From Ceratothoa steindachneri (taxonomy: Eukaryota; Arthropoda; Malacostraca; Isopoda; Cymothoidae), in assembly GCA_963969495.1 (NCBI GenBank), contig OZ018321.1:125616218-125680217 (forward strand): DNA of 64,000 nucleotides, in the 5' to 3' direction. Of this stretch, positions 11,826 through 22,339 are shown one piece after another. Each line of letters starts with the position of its first letter. The first letter of the stretch is position 1. Both the position numbers and the translations under genes were made by a program. Under the pieces are notes generated by a model, which was not told where the DNA came from, did not search any database, and was given only the letters and a program-made list of their open reading frames with translations.

Positions 11826-13080
11826 CGAGGGGCGGTCAATAAGTTTTGCAATTCGGATATAAGGAAACGAGATATGAGGAAAAGTTTCTTATTATTTTTC
11901 AATATAACTACCCTCGACTTCAATGCACTTGCGCCACTTGTCCCTGAGGCTTCGAATTCCCGACAACCAGAAATCTCCCGACTGCTGTTCAATCCACTCC
12001 TGTTCGGCGAGCTGGACATCTTCCTCGTCTCCAAACTGGCGTCCACGCAGTGCAGCCTTGAGCTGGCGGAATAAAAAGGAGTCGCTAGGGGCTAGATCTG
12101 GAGTGTAGGGGAGGTGGTTGAGCTCCTTGAATCCGCACTCGCGCAGGGCAGCTTGTGCAACTCTAGCCTTGTGAACAGGGGCATTGTCGTTGAGGAGCAG
12201 GACAACGCGTGTAAATTTTCCACGCCGCTTCTGACGGATGCACTTCTTCAACTCAGCCAGTTCCTCGGCGAAATATTGGCCTGTGATGGTCGTTCCACGA
12301 GGCGCATAGTCCACCATTAACACTCCTTCAGAATAACAGAAGATAGTGGCCATTATCATCCCGGCTGAGGGTTAGGTCCGGAACTTGATGGGGGTCGGAG
12401 AGCCCCTGTGCTTCACGACCATGCTTTTGAGCTTGGTCTCGGGATCCCAGTGATGGACCCACGTTTCATCACCTGTCACTATGCGTGAATCGAATCCTAC
12501 CGCGTCTTAGTTGTACAGTAGCAGCAGCTCCTCCGAACTTGAAGACGTTGAAGTCGATCATGGGGCGTGAGGTTTCGTGAGGTTTCTAGGGACCCAATGG
12601 GCAGAGACCTTGGTCATGGCCAAATTATCGATTTCTTCGACCGTCGCACGTCGATTTACGAGGATTATCCTCTCCACACTGGGCACATTGTACTCGTTGG
12701 TCACGTCGGATGGGCATCCGGGACTGGGGTCATCTTCAAGGGACTCACGACTATGGCGGAACTCCCTTTTCCAGCGAGCAATGGTTCCATAGGAAGGGGT
12801 GGTGTCAGTGTACACTGCAACCATGCGTTCATGGATCTCTTTTGCATTCTTGCCTTCCTTAGTCAAAAATTTGATGACTGCGCGGTGATCAACCTTCTCG
12901 ATTGTTGAAAAATTTGTGACTGACGATCGGCGATCAGCTACTGCTTCTTAAATAGACGAGGCAGGAGCGTGCGGCTGCAGGTCCTGACTAGTCATACCTT
13001 GTCCTAATACCCCCACAAACAGCCATTTCCCTTCTTCCGTTTTGCCCTACCGATTCGCCAAACCTAATGACCGTCCCTCG
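11826..13080 (-). mobile_element. mariner element, copy 2
   Basis: The ends CGAGGGGCGGTCAATAAG (11,826) and GACCGTCCCTCG (ending 13,080) are flanked by TA at 11,824-11,825 and 13,081-13,082. It is the mirror partner of copy 1 in IR1. About 47 bp are missing within the transposase frame near 12,640, relative to copy 1. The junction shows a short GA microhomology. Confidence 0.95.
11892..12902 (-). pseudogene. mariner transposase pseudogene (copy 2)
   Basis: Same family as copy 1. The N-terminal half reads TKEGKNAKEIHERMVAVYTD through the HTH region to WVPRNLT. The C-terminal half reads MIMATIFCYSEGV through NDNAPVHKA (second Asp) and YTPDLAPSDSFLF (third Asp) to GSYIEK. The start codon is ATC at 12,902, as in copy 1. 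The roughly 47-bp deletion joins VEEI directly to DNLAMTK, removing the end of the second DNA-binding helix region. The centre (12,360-12,560) is frameshifted with stops around the first Asp block. The shared ATC start shows that this lesion was present before the arms were duplicated. Non-functional. Confidence 0.93.
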
Positions 13081-13112
13081 TATAATGAAACATAATAATG
13101 AATATCATAAAT

Positions 13113-15175
13113 TTATTTAATAGCAATTTAGCCAGGGGGTTTTCTGTTCTAAGTGTTTTTTTTCGTTAGAAAATTGTCACTAATAATCCTTCTGTGGGCA
13201 ATTAACCAGGAGTAGATCATTTCTGGAAATAAATGGAAAACGACAATAGTAAATTCAATTAACCTTATAGTGACTATAAATTCGAAGCAATACGATAGTA
13301 TCTAAAGCCATACCGTGGTTGGGCCAATAAATATAAATACATATATGCGAGGATCATTAGACAATGAAAGAAGAAATAATGCTACATTAGTAATAGCAAG
13401 ACACTATTTATGTATATCTTACTTGTCTTTTGAAAAACTCTTCGACTATTTTGTTTCGTTTTGACTAGATTGTTATTAAAAAGTGCTTTTTTCTGGGTGG
13501 TTATTTTAGTCGTTTAAAGATTACAGCGGTTGGAATTCTATTGCAATCTATATTCGAAGGATGAATCGGTTTAGCTGGTATACTCACCATTGGGGAAATT
13601 GAAATAACGTTAAAGTAAGGAAGGTGAAAATTACTTGAATTTTTATCACCCCAAATTCAGAAGAGATGATTATGAGAGAATGGGACAGCATGTAGGCGCA
13701 ACTCTTACATCCTACCAGGGTTAAATGCAAGAATGATAGAAAAGTAATATGATTCAATCTCTAAATTGACTGTCATTGATGATTTAACTACCTCCCAAGA
13801 AACTATACTTCCTGACGATGTCAAACGAACCATCAGTGTGATGGTGTGAGATCAGTAGTCTGCCTTCAACCCTTGAGGAGATTGAGTCAAGGCCTTTAGG
13901 TTAATTATATTATTTTTTAAAAAATGCCAGGGTTTTTTTATCATTTCTTGGGTTTATACAGGCGAGGAAAAGATTTACAATGGAAGAAATGAAAATCTGA
14001 GAGAGGACACCATTCTCTATTGGGACACTGGCGTCGGAAAGCTATGGCGATCTTCGAGGTTTCAGTTGCAAAATAGGCATTATCACTGTTATATTTTCGA
14101 GTGTGGTAGCCTCGTTTTTTTCTATTACGAAATAGAAAAGTAAAAATAGAGTTCCAGTACTACAAGATAATCATCAAAGACATGTGGCTAGTGAATAAGA
14201 CTTGTCTCCTTTATTGAATTCACAGCTCAACATGTATTTGCTGTTACTCCATCAAAACTCGGTTGTACCATCCTCACTTTTCATGCAAAAGGTTGCTAGA
14301 TACATTTCTTCTGGAGTTTGATTGTTTTAGATCTTTATTCTGTGTACACGCGTGGGTTTGGAAAGAAATTGCGTTATACAGAAAATTGCAGCCTACATTT
14401 TTAAAATTTCGTTCGAATGTTTAAAAAATTAACTTTATACTTTTACATTTTTAATACTCTCTTTAGCTTTATTATTCGCGATTGTTTCTACTTAATTCTC
14501 TCGATAGAGCAGAAGTCTTCTAACTCCGCCCGCTCCCGTTTAAATCTTGGACTTAGGTGAACTATGTTAAAATATGAATTTGTAACTATCTTGTACTGCC
14601 TGAAGCAGCTCCTGATCCCAGAGTTCCATTAGCTGGGCTATGGTGAATTAGGAAGACAATATGCAAGAAAAAGCAAAGAACTGTGTTGAGATTATCAGAG
14701 GTGATGGCAGTGTTGGAGGGAAGGAGAGAGACGAGATCCCTTGAGATTTGTTATTTTTAATTAAAAGGGCGAAGACGATGATAAAAGGTTTAGTGGTGTA
14801 GTCTGCTAGAGTGGCAGGTATAGAGGAAATAGAAAACGAAACCTACTAAGGAAGTAATTAGATAGGGTTGTGGAGGGGATAGTTATGGCCAGGCTAATAA
14901 TGCGGAAGGAAGAGACGAGAAGAAGATGTTTTTTTTCGAATGTTTGGGTGAGGGATGATACAAATTGAGCGAAATAATATATTTTAAATATGTCAAGAGG
15001 TAGCAGATATAAGGCGAATTCAGGAGTTATACAAATATCCACAAATAAGTAAGGGTGCTGAGGGGTTGGAGACTTACATGTTAAATTTTGGCGAGCTCAT
15101 CGAAGAATAATTTCGTCCGGTGGCCTGGGGAACGATAAATGATGGCAATCTTAAGATTGTAATTTAGACGCAACC
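13113..15175. other. A+T-rich, nothing identified
   Basis: No gene, terminal repeat or transposon protein is recognised. Minus-strand open frames here (for example 14,806-15,042) are low-complexity and have no recognisable domain. Confidence 0.5.
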
Positions 15176-15179
15176 TTTG

Positions 15180-15615
15180 TTATTTTCATAATTTTATGCA
15201 CATTCTTTGATGCTTTTTGACCTAAGAAAGCCGAAAATTACCATTTTGTTGAGATAGGATGTTTGGAAGCATTGTTGAATGGAGCTTTAAATTTTCTTAA
15301 TTGATATCGGTCAAAAGCTCCAGTTCCGGGGTCCCTTGAATCATGTTTTGCACTTCAACTTTTCATCTAATCAAGATAGCTGAACAAATTAGATATGAGG
15401 GGAAAGATTCAATTTACTAAATAATTATAATAATAATTATTATTATTTTTATTATTAATAATATTATTAATATTATTTTTATTATTAATAATATTATTAA
15501 TATTATTTTCTATCATTTCTTAGGAAATAACAGAAACTCATTCAGAATCTGGAAAACTATTCACAATTTACAAGTTCAAAATGGCATTGAGCAAGGAGGG
15601 GAGGGACCTATCGTC
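15180..15615. repeat. dispersed repeat family R1, copy B
   Basis: Second copy of the repeat at 6,430-6,805, with the same order of short conserved segments. Its A+T-rich core (15,420-15,512) contains two adjacent copies of a TTATTATTAATAATATTATT-type unit of about 31 bp. Confidence 0.6.
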
Positions 15616-15663
15616 TCTCTATAAAGTAACCAAGGATCACTCACCGATTTATAAAACAAAATG

Positions 15664-15903
15664 AGAGAGTTAAAGAGAGAGAAAAAATAGAATAAAATAA
15701 TATAAACTCTTTTACCCGTTAAAAAAAGTGAATTAATTTGGGCGGTTCGAACCTATGTCATCGAGCGCTCTTCCCTATACCGGCCGGAAGAGCGAAAAGC
15801 GCTTGATGGAATAGGTTCTAACCTCACCTATTATTTTACTTTTTCTAACGATTTAAAGAGTTTCTATTAATTTATTCTATTTTCCCTCTCTCTCTTTTTC
15901 TGC
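15664..15903. repeat. long near-palindrome with B-box-like motif
   Basis: Left arm (15,664-15,774) and right arm (15,786-15,903) are imperfect reverse complements over about 110 bases, around an 11-base centre (CTATACCGGCC). Both arms hold GGTTCGAACC or GGTTCTAACC, which resembles a tRNA B box. The minus strand across the centre reads GGTATAGGGAAGAGCGCTCG and then the B-box-like motif, similar to a tRNA-derived SINE head. Transcribed RNA would fold into one long hairpin. It could be a foldback MITE or two head-to-head SINE pieces. No target-site duplication was established. Confidence 0.75.
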
Positions 15904-16009
15904 TTTCTTAACATGCTTCAGGTTAGAATGAGAGTAATGTCTGAATTGATGATAGATATATTTTAAAAATTTAAAATATTATGACTATATAAATATTTAA
16001 TCATAAACA

Positions 16010-16960
16010 TAACCTCTCTTACTTTCTAGATCCTTAATCCATTTGTTACCAAGCATATAAATGCCACGCTTGTGAAATTCTTTAGGTTTTGATGCGAAAT
16101 ATGAATCCAACTCGTTTCAAACCTCTTCTCTTGATGTCAAAGGAAGACATCTAAATTCTTCTGTAATTCCATAAACAAATGATAATCAGAAAAGAGCAAA
16201 GTCAGGAGAATATGGAAAATGAAGGAAGTTTTACGAAACAAGCAGCTCCTAGAGACCTTCGACCATGCGAACTGTGTGAGGACGAGCTTTTAAACGAGGA
16301 TGCTGATTTCAGTTGAGATTAACATTATTTGAGAGATTGTTATCTAAAAATTCGTAATGGATACTTCCCTCAATATCATAGTACACACTCAACATGTACA
16401 CTTGGATGAACTCCTTCTCTTGGTTATTAGAAAAATTCTGATTCCTTGACCTATTTACGAACGGCGACGTTTATCGTAATGTTAACGGATTTAATTCTTA
16501 TCACTAGTAATAAGCCTGCAGCAAAATGGTGCCTGAAGGTGTCATGAAGGTAATGACTCACAGAAACCAACAAGCTTTTGTAGAATCACCGTGGCCTGTT
16601 TGTGAGGCACCCATTTTTTAATCATTTTTAGTGGGCGTGGGACAGTTGTATGGGTTACAATAAGTTTGCTAGGATGCCCCTAGAATATTTGGTGTGATAA
16701 CAGCTTCCATTCTTCGGGATTAATTTTATTTGAGCAACGTTCTTTTGGTGGGTCTTTTAGACTGAAATCCTCATTTTGGAAAGGGGAAAACCACCTCTGG
16801 AACTTCTTCTCTGTATTGCATCATTCCAATAAATGCTCTGAATGAATTTGGAAGCTGTACTTGCATTGACAAGTTTAAGAAACTCAGAAGAGTAAAACAT
16901 GCCTAATATGATCCTTTGATGGGACGAACTTAGGGGTAAATCCTGAAGAAGATTATATTT
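16010..16960 (-). pseudogene. degraded mariner-family transposase
   Basis: The minus strand, read through several frame changes, shows mariner blocks in order. These are ITSDKN (first Asp region), a YDIEGSIHYEF block (usual WWDxxGxIYYEL), ARPHTVRMVEGL, FPYSPDFALF and a C-terminal ELDSYFASKPKEFHKRGIY block. The second Asp is not visible before ARPHT, and the PSD motif with the third Asp has become ALF-stop. It is more typical of the mauritiana/mellifera/irritans type than the four young copies here, so it is a separate, older lineage. No clear terminal repeats were found. Inactive. Confidence 0.72.
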
Positions 16961-17163
16961 TTTTTATAATCTGAAAGAAAAGAGTATAATTTCCTCATTG
17001 TAGAATTACTAAAAGATAATAAGAGAAAATACTTTAATATTATTTAAAACTTCATTCTAGAAAATCGGACATTACTTTAGTTCCAACCTGATTATGATAT
17101 TATTCTCCAACGGATGGTGTGAAAATCCATTGCGTTAAGTTTGGCACTCTATATCGTTACTGC

Positions 17164-17223
17164 ATGATACTGGGGTCCTCCCAGTATCATAGAAGGATTG
17201 GCGCTAACTAACTAACTAACTAC
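17164..17223. repeat. small hairpin plus (ACTA)n run
   Basis: ATGATACTGGG at 17,164-17,174 and its exact complement at 17,180-17,190 form an 11-bp stem with a 5-base loop. It is followed at 17,205-17,223 by a short CTAA tetranucleotide run. No function is apparent. Confidence 0.7.
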
Positions 17224-17224
17224 A

Positions 17225-17945
17225 TGAAAAATAGCCCGTAACCCGTAAGATCACTTCTACATATCGTATCTGGGCGAGACCTTCCGTCTTTTCGAGAATT
17301 GACCCACTGCAAGAATGAGAAATATTTCCTTTTTTTGTAAGTAGATATACTACATCTTTTTTATCTCTATGCTTCATTCAGTTCTCCCTCATTCAATTAA
17401 TGGTGAACTAGCTTTCACACTGCAAAACATGCGCTTGACAAAATTCATGCGAGTGTGATCATCTGGAAAAAGAACGCATGCTTCGTGGAGTATACACAAC
17501 GCCAGAATGGAAACTTGCATTGCAAGCGAGGTATGAGATCGAGAAAATTACGAGTTTGCGATATTTGTAATATAAGAAAGTTATCGCAAAGTATATCAAA
17601 ATTTTATTAGAACACACAATACAGGTTTCTGGATTCCTTCGAGGAGAGGAGAGAGATGATGAATATATTGCATATGTTAATGAAGATGAGGGGCTCAGCA
17701 TACAAGTGAAAAATGTTAAAAAGTATCATGGAAAACATGATTTCTTGCTGATTTCTTTGCTTTATTGTTTGCATTAATATATTATCTTCAAAAGCTAATC
17801 TCACTTGACAAAAGTTAGTCATGTCGCATGTTTAAAATATTTTAATATACAGGAGCCTGTAGTTAGCAATACAGGAAGAGAATCGGAATATTACTACTTG
17901 GGAATTGTGGGCTGGGATTCAAAGATTTCAGTCAGGGAATAAGAT
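17225..17945. other. no identified gene
   Basis: A+T-rich DNA with no recognisable element. Confidence 0.5.
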
Positions 17946-17949
17946 GTAG

Positions 17950-18760
17950 TGTCTGTCTCGTACAATCTGTGTGAAATGGATCGCAGAGCTGATATTAGTG
18001 AGTGACAAAAAAAGTAATTGGATTTGGGCGTGCCAAAGGTCCTCCTGTGAAGGATCTAGTGGGATTTGCAGGTGTATCTACGCGTACGGTTATAGAGGCT
18101 TAACGATAATCACAAAAATCACGATCTACAGTAAGTTTTCGCCAGATTTGTTGTCTAAATTCAATACTAATGGACCAACACAATCGTAGTTTTTCACATC
18201 TTATGGGTAAAAATTGCTTCGGTTAATACAGAATGGCAGACAAGGGGCCTTTGCTTACATATCCCACAAAGTTGACTAGCTACAGTAAGAAAATAGACAT
18301 TAAACCCTGGCTGAATGAATCATTTGGTTAATGTGAAAAACAATTTGACCAATATGCCTGCATCTAGCTGTTAGCCGTCCAAGATTTACTTTTAGCCATT
18401 CAACTTAATACTGAATTTAACATTTCAAGCCATTTCCCCAGGACAACAAAATCAATGTTCACCTGACTAGAAGTATGACTGAATGGTATGATCAAATTAA
18501 AGGACAATTACAAATTTGGATCTTACAGCAATATTACCAGTTCTGTACCTCATTAAAAATCTATGGGACAATCTCGCACAACGTGTTAAACGTCAGGGGT
18601 GGCATTCACGCAAACTGGACGAATTGCACAATGATTTAATACAAGATTGGCTAAAATTGATGTCTCCTACATTTATAACCTTATTCAGTTCATGTTATAT
18701 CAAATCGCAGCTGGTATTCAGGTTCATGGCGCTTATACTCGTTGAGCGAACGCTGGTGCA
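17950..18760 (+). pseudogene. Tc1-like transposase remnant
   Basis: The 3' part (from about 18,530) reads LYLIKNLWDNLAQRVKRQGW and continues SRKLDELHNDLIQDWLKL. This matches the conserved C-terminal end of Tc1-type transposases (PDLNPIEHLWDVL and the helical tail). The PxxNPIE region that carries the last acidic residue has decayed to YLIK. Upstream, around 18,040-18,095, a GVSTRTV segment resembles the DNA-binding helix. The middle is scrambled with many stops and no clear DDE core. Tc1 transposases are about 340 residues, so only the ends survive. The C-terminal identification is good; the N-terminal part is tentative. Confidence 0.65.
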
Positions 18761-18769
18761 CTGTTACAC

Positions 18770-21110
18770 AGATAATGCCATCTTCAGCGGGAGGAAAGTT
18801 TACCGTAAACTCCACTCTGAGAATTCCTAAGGGATTTTTCACCAATGTGATCAAAAATATATAAGGTGACGATGCGTATGGAGATTTAATTTGTTTCACT
18901 AGTTCCAAATCCCATTCGCTAAGTATCCAGACGAGAATTTAGTGAGGTATATACTTCGTGCTAGAGGATTAAAAATTAATCACCAAACGAAGCATATAAT
19001 CGCAAGTGAAACGCCTACATGAAGCTGATGAGGGGGAGGAAGACGCTGTTAACCCTATCCTTGTATCGATTATTGATCTCTGAGTCAAGGAACACGGTGT
19101 AGTGAATGAGGTGATAGGGAAAAATGTTTTAATAAAATCTTAGATTAAGTAAAGTTATCGAACTATATATAACATTGGGTTTCAGAGAGGATCTACATGA
19201 CATTTGATATTTACTGAAAAAAAGGGAAACCAAACACATTATTATCAAATGTGTACATGTATAAAGTTTTATTTATATTATTTTCTGTAAAATATGAAAA
19301 AAATAAGTTGTTAAATAGCCGACTTTTAAATGTCTTTTAAACGTAAAATACTAATAATTTATGTCTACTACCATGTTTTTATTAGTCCACAAAATATCCC
19401 ATTCATTTTTCTAACTTGTCAGAAGAAGAATTTTTTCATCCTAGCCTGTTCAAGCCAGACGTTAATCGAACGTTCCAGTGAGCTGGTTTGCGAGCCAGGA
19501 GAAAAAGTAAAATAAAAAGTTTTTTAAATAAAATAAAATCATACTCACTACTTTTTCATCATCATTCACCACGTTACAATGAAATGTTCAGAAAAACTTA
19601 ACTCTCCATGTACTGTGGCGATTGAAGAGTCCCGCAAAGAATATAAACCACCAATGATTAACTCGCCCACATCCATTTCTAAGCAATTCTGCTCCACCTT
19701 TAAAGTTAAGACGAAGTCAGGAGGGTTAAGACATTTTACAGAAAATCAATAAGACGATGGATGAAGGGAAAATAAATAAAATGTATGTGATGTTGGGAAA
19801 TATAAAAGAATTGGCAATGATGTCATTACCATTATATGAGTGAAATACAGGAGCTTATATGTTATAACAATGTTGTTTATACTATTATTATTAACAGTAG
19901 TAATAATGTGTGTGTGTATATGATGGACGTTAAGCAAATCAACTAATCACTTTTTGTGCGTGCATCAGCGAATACAAAATGTGTGCATGCGCGCGTGTGT
20001 GTTGGGCGTAAAACCAATCAAAGAATCAAAATATCTGTTTTTGTGTATCGCCGACTACAAACTGTATGCATCCACGCTTGTGAGTGCTTGATGTCAAACC
20101 AATTAGTTACTCGTGTGTCCCCAGGCTATGCTAGGTCACCAGTTATATGGTCTCCGGTTGATGATTATATATATTTGGTAGCGAAGGAACGGTGGTATTA
20201 CAGTCGAGTTTGATCAGACTCTAAAGGCTTCTTTTGGCTAATCCGCTTGTAGGATGGGCTCGAATGGTAACATGGCTGTTGTTTGGCAGAGAAAAGGACT
20301 CGGAATGATATAATGGCAGTTTTGTAGGTTTTTAATCTTGGCTTAGGGCTAAATTGGTTCAGGCAAGTGCAATTGTAGAGTTTTCCGTGGTTCATTTGAG
20401 TGCTCACGTCTATGGCTAACTATCAGTGTTAATACTCAGTCTCTCTGTAATTCTCCTTCTGTGACAGATCGTTGGGACTATGGACGGAAGGATTGAGGAT
20501 GAGGTAATGACTGGCTCTAGGCCAATGTCAATGGCAATGCTAATACTGGTAATCCAATACTTCAGTAATAATAATGACACTAATATAATTCTGTTGTATG
20601 TTTCTGCACACTTATTGACACTAACACCAATTAAGGGTGCGTGGCTTCGCTTCTCTAATTTGAACCCACATAGATCAAAGGGTATATGCGTGTTTTCTCT
20701 GCTAAGACTGCTGGACGGAGCTTGTTTGGTGAAAGTATATGCGTGCATTAAGATAGTATCTGAAATTAGAAACCTAACGATACTTTATCAACCAACATTC
20801 GTAGCAAGATTGATTTTTGTCTTTTCACAGGTTAATATAAACTCTGGTGGGTCAGATTAGATTCTGTTCTATGTGTACAAGGCTGTTTACACCGTCTTTG
20901 TTTATCTCTGTGGCCAGACCATCGCCTGTACCAGTTTTGTAATCTATATATGTTCGTACGTTTGCGTAGGACCACAACGATTTTCCTTGCCTTATTACAA
21001 AATATTCTGCGTTGCATTGATACATAGATTATTACATTGTAATTTTACATTATTTACAAGTTTTGTTTTGTATATATAAATTCATTATTAAAGGATGATA
21101 TATTGTTTCA
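18770..21110. other. no identified gene
   Basis: A 126-codon plus-strand frame at 20,480-20,860 and a 110-codon minus frame overlapping it are both open, but match nothing I know and are probably chance. A TG/CG-rich stretch lies near 19,980-20,005. Confidence 0.45.
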
Positions 21111-21430
21111 ATGTTCGATTTATATGCCTTTTACAAACCTTTATAGGATTCACATGATACTTTTTTGTGACGCTTCATTGTTCTACCTATTCCGCCTTCA
21201 AATGCACTTTTGTCTTATTATTTACATGGACGTAAGCTATACCTTATTATTTTACAAAGATATTATATACTATTTACACATTTATTGTTAATTATATAGA
21301 CTACTATACATCTTTAGATTATTTGTATGTGCATAATTATTTGCGTGCCAATATCAAGACTTCATGGGATTTATATGACGCACATTTGTGAGGCTTCATT
21401 GTTGATCCTAATCCACCTTACAATGGGCGC
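21110..21430. repeat. diverged tandem duplication (~218 bp period)
   Basis: The segment around 21,150-21,205 (TTTTTGTGACGCTTCATTGTT, then a CCTTCAAATG-type end) recurs around 21,370-21,425 (ATTTGTGAGGCTTCATTGTT, then a CCTTACAATG-type end). The two units have diverged considerably. Confidence 0.5.
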
Positions 21431-22200
21431 TCCACAGTGAATCAAATACCTGACGTTTGCTAGCGTCATCAGGATAGAAAACCAGTTTTGTAGTTTCAAA
21501 ATGGCGGGCCAGGTTCGGCCTCAATCACCACTGACTTTTCCGCTAAACCCAAAGGGAACAAAGACAACAAAACTTTGTCCTTTCTTTCATATGCTTTAAG
21601 GAAAACATAGGTACCTATCTTGCCTCTTTAGTCACCGTAAATGCCTTCCAGTTGACTGGATATAAAATCCCCCGTTAGTCTCTTACTGAGTCCCCTTATA
21701 GTTTCTACCAACAATACTTATCAACCGACTTGAAATTTGAAGAACAAACAGAGAATGAGTTCTTAAAAGAATTCGTGGCATGGCATTATCTTGTATCAAA
21801 AGAAATTTTCTAAGAATTTAAATAGGGTCTGAATTTGTCTTTATTATACACCACAGTGTCGTTTGGTTTATAGGCATTGTATAGTCCTGTTGTGAGTACT
21901 TGGGTTGCCAAGGGGGATTTGTAGTGGAGTTTTAGTACCACTCCTGAGGGTAGCTAAATAAGGTTCTAAGTTCAGCTTGGTGGCTACCAATTTGATTATT
22001 CTGGGAGTGCCTTTTACGTGAGCCACTGACTCCAACGGGTAGAGTTATCTTTTTTGTTGATTCAAAGGCTGTCTTTGTTGGTTGCAGGCTATCTCCCTTT
22101 TTTACACAACTCTTAATTCTGAGGTATTTGTTTGTATAGGTTTATTGTGCAATAACGATATATGATATAATAATATAGAAATACATATAATACATAATAT
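21430..22200. other. no identified gene
   Basis: Moderately A+T-rich sequence leading up to the sharp composition change at about 22,205. No coding signal is recognised. Confidence 0.5.
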
Positions 22201-22339
22201 AAGCATTACACAAAGTGGGGAGCCAACCGGTGTCGGCGCGCAGCAAGGCGCGGCGGGGTGTCCCACGCGTGGCTTTTCTGCTGCTAGTGGGTGGCGGCGT
22301 TCCTCACCCTCCGTCGCCCGGTTGGGCGCAGACGGCGAT

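Noticed and set aside
15740..15815. Functional tRNA gene at the B-box-like motif
   Set aside because: No acceptor stem or proper anticodon arm can be folded; the sequence is explained by the long palindrome.
20416..20860. Overlapping 110- and 126-codon frames on opposite strands
   Set aside because: No motif or family recognised; overlap on both strands points to chance.
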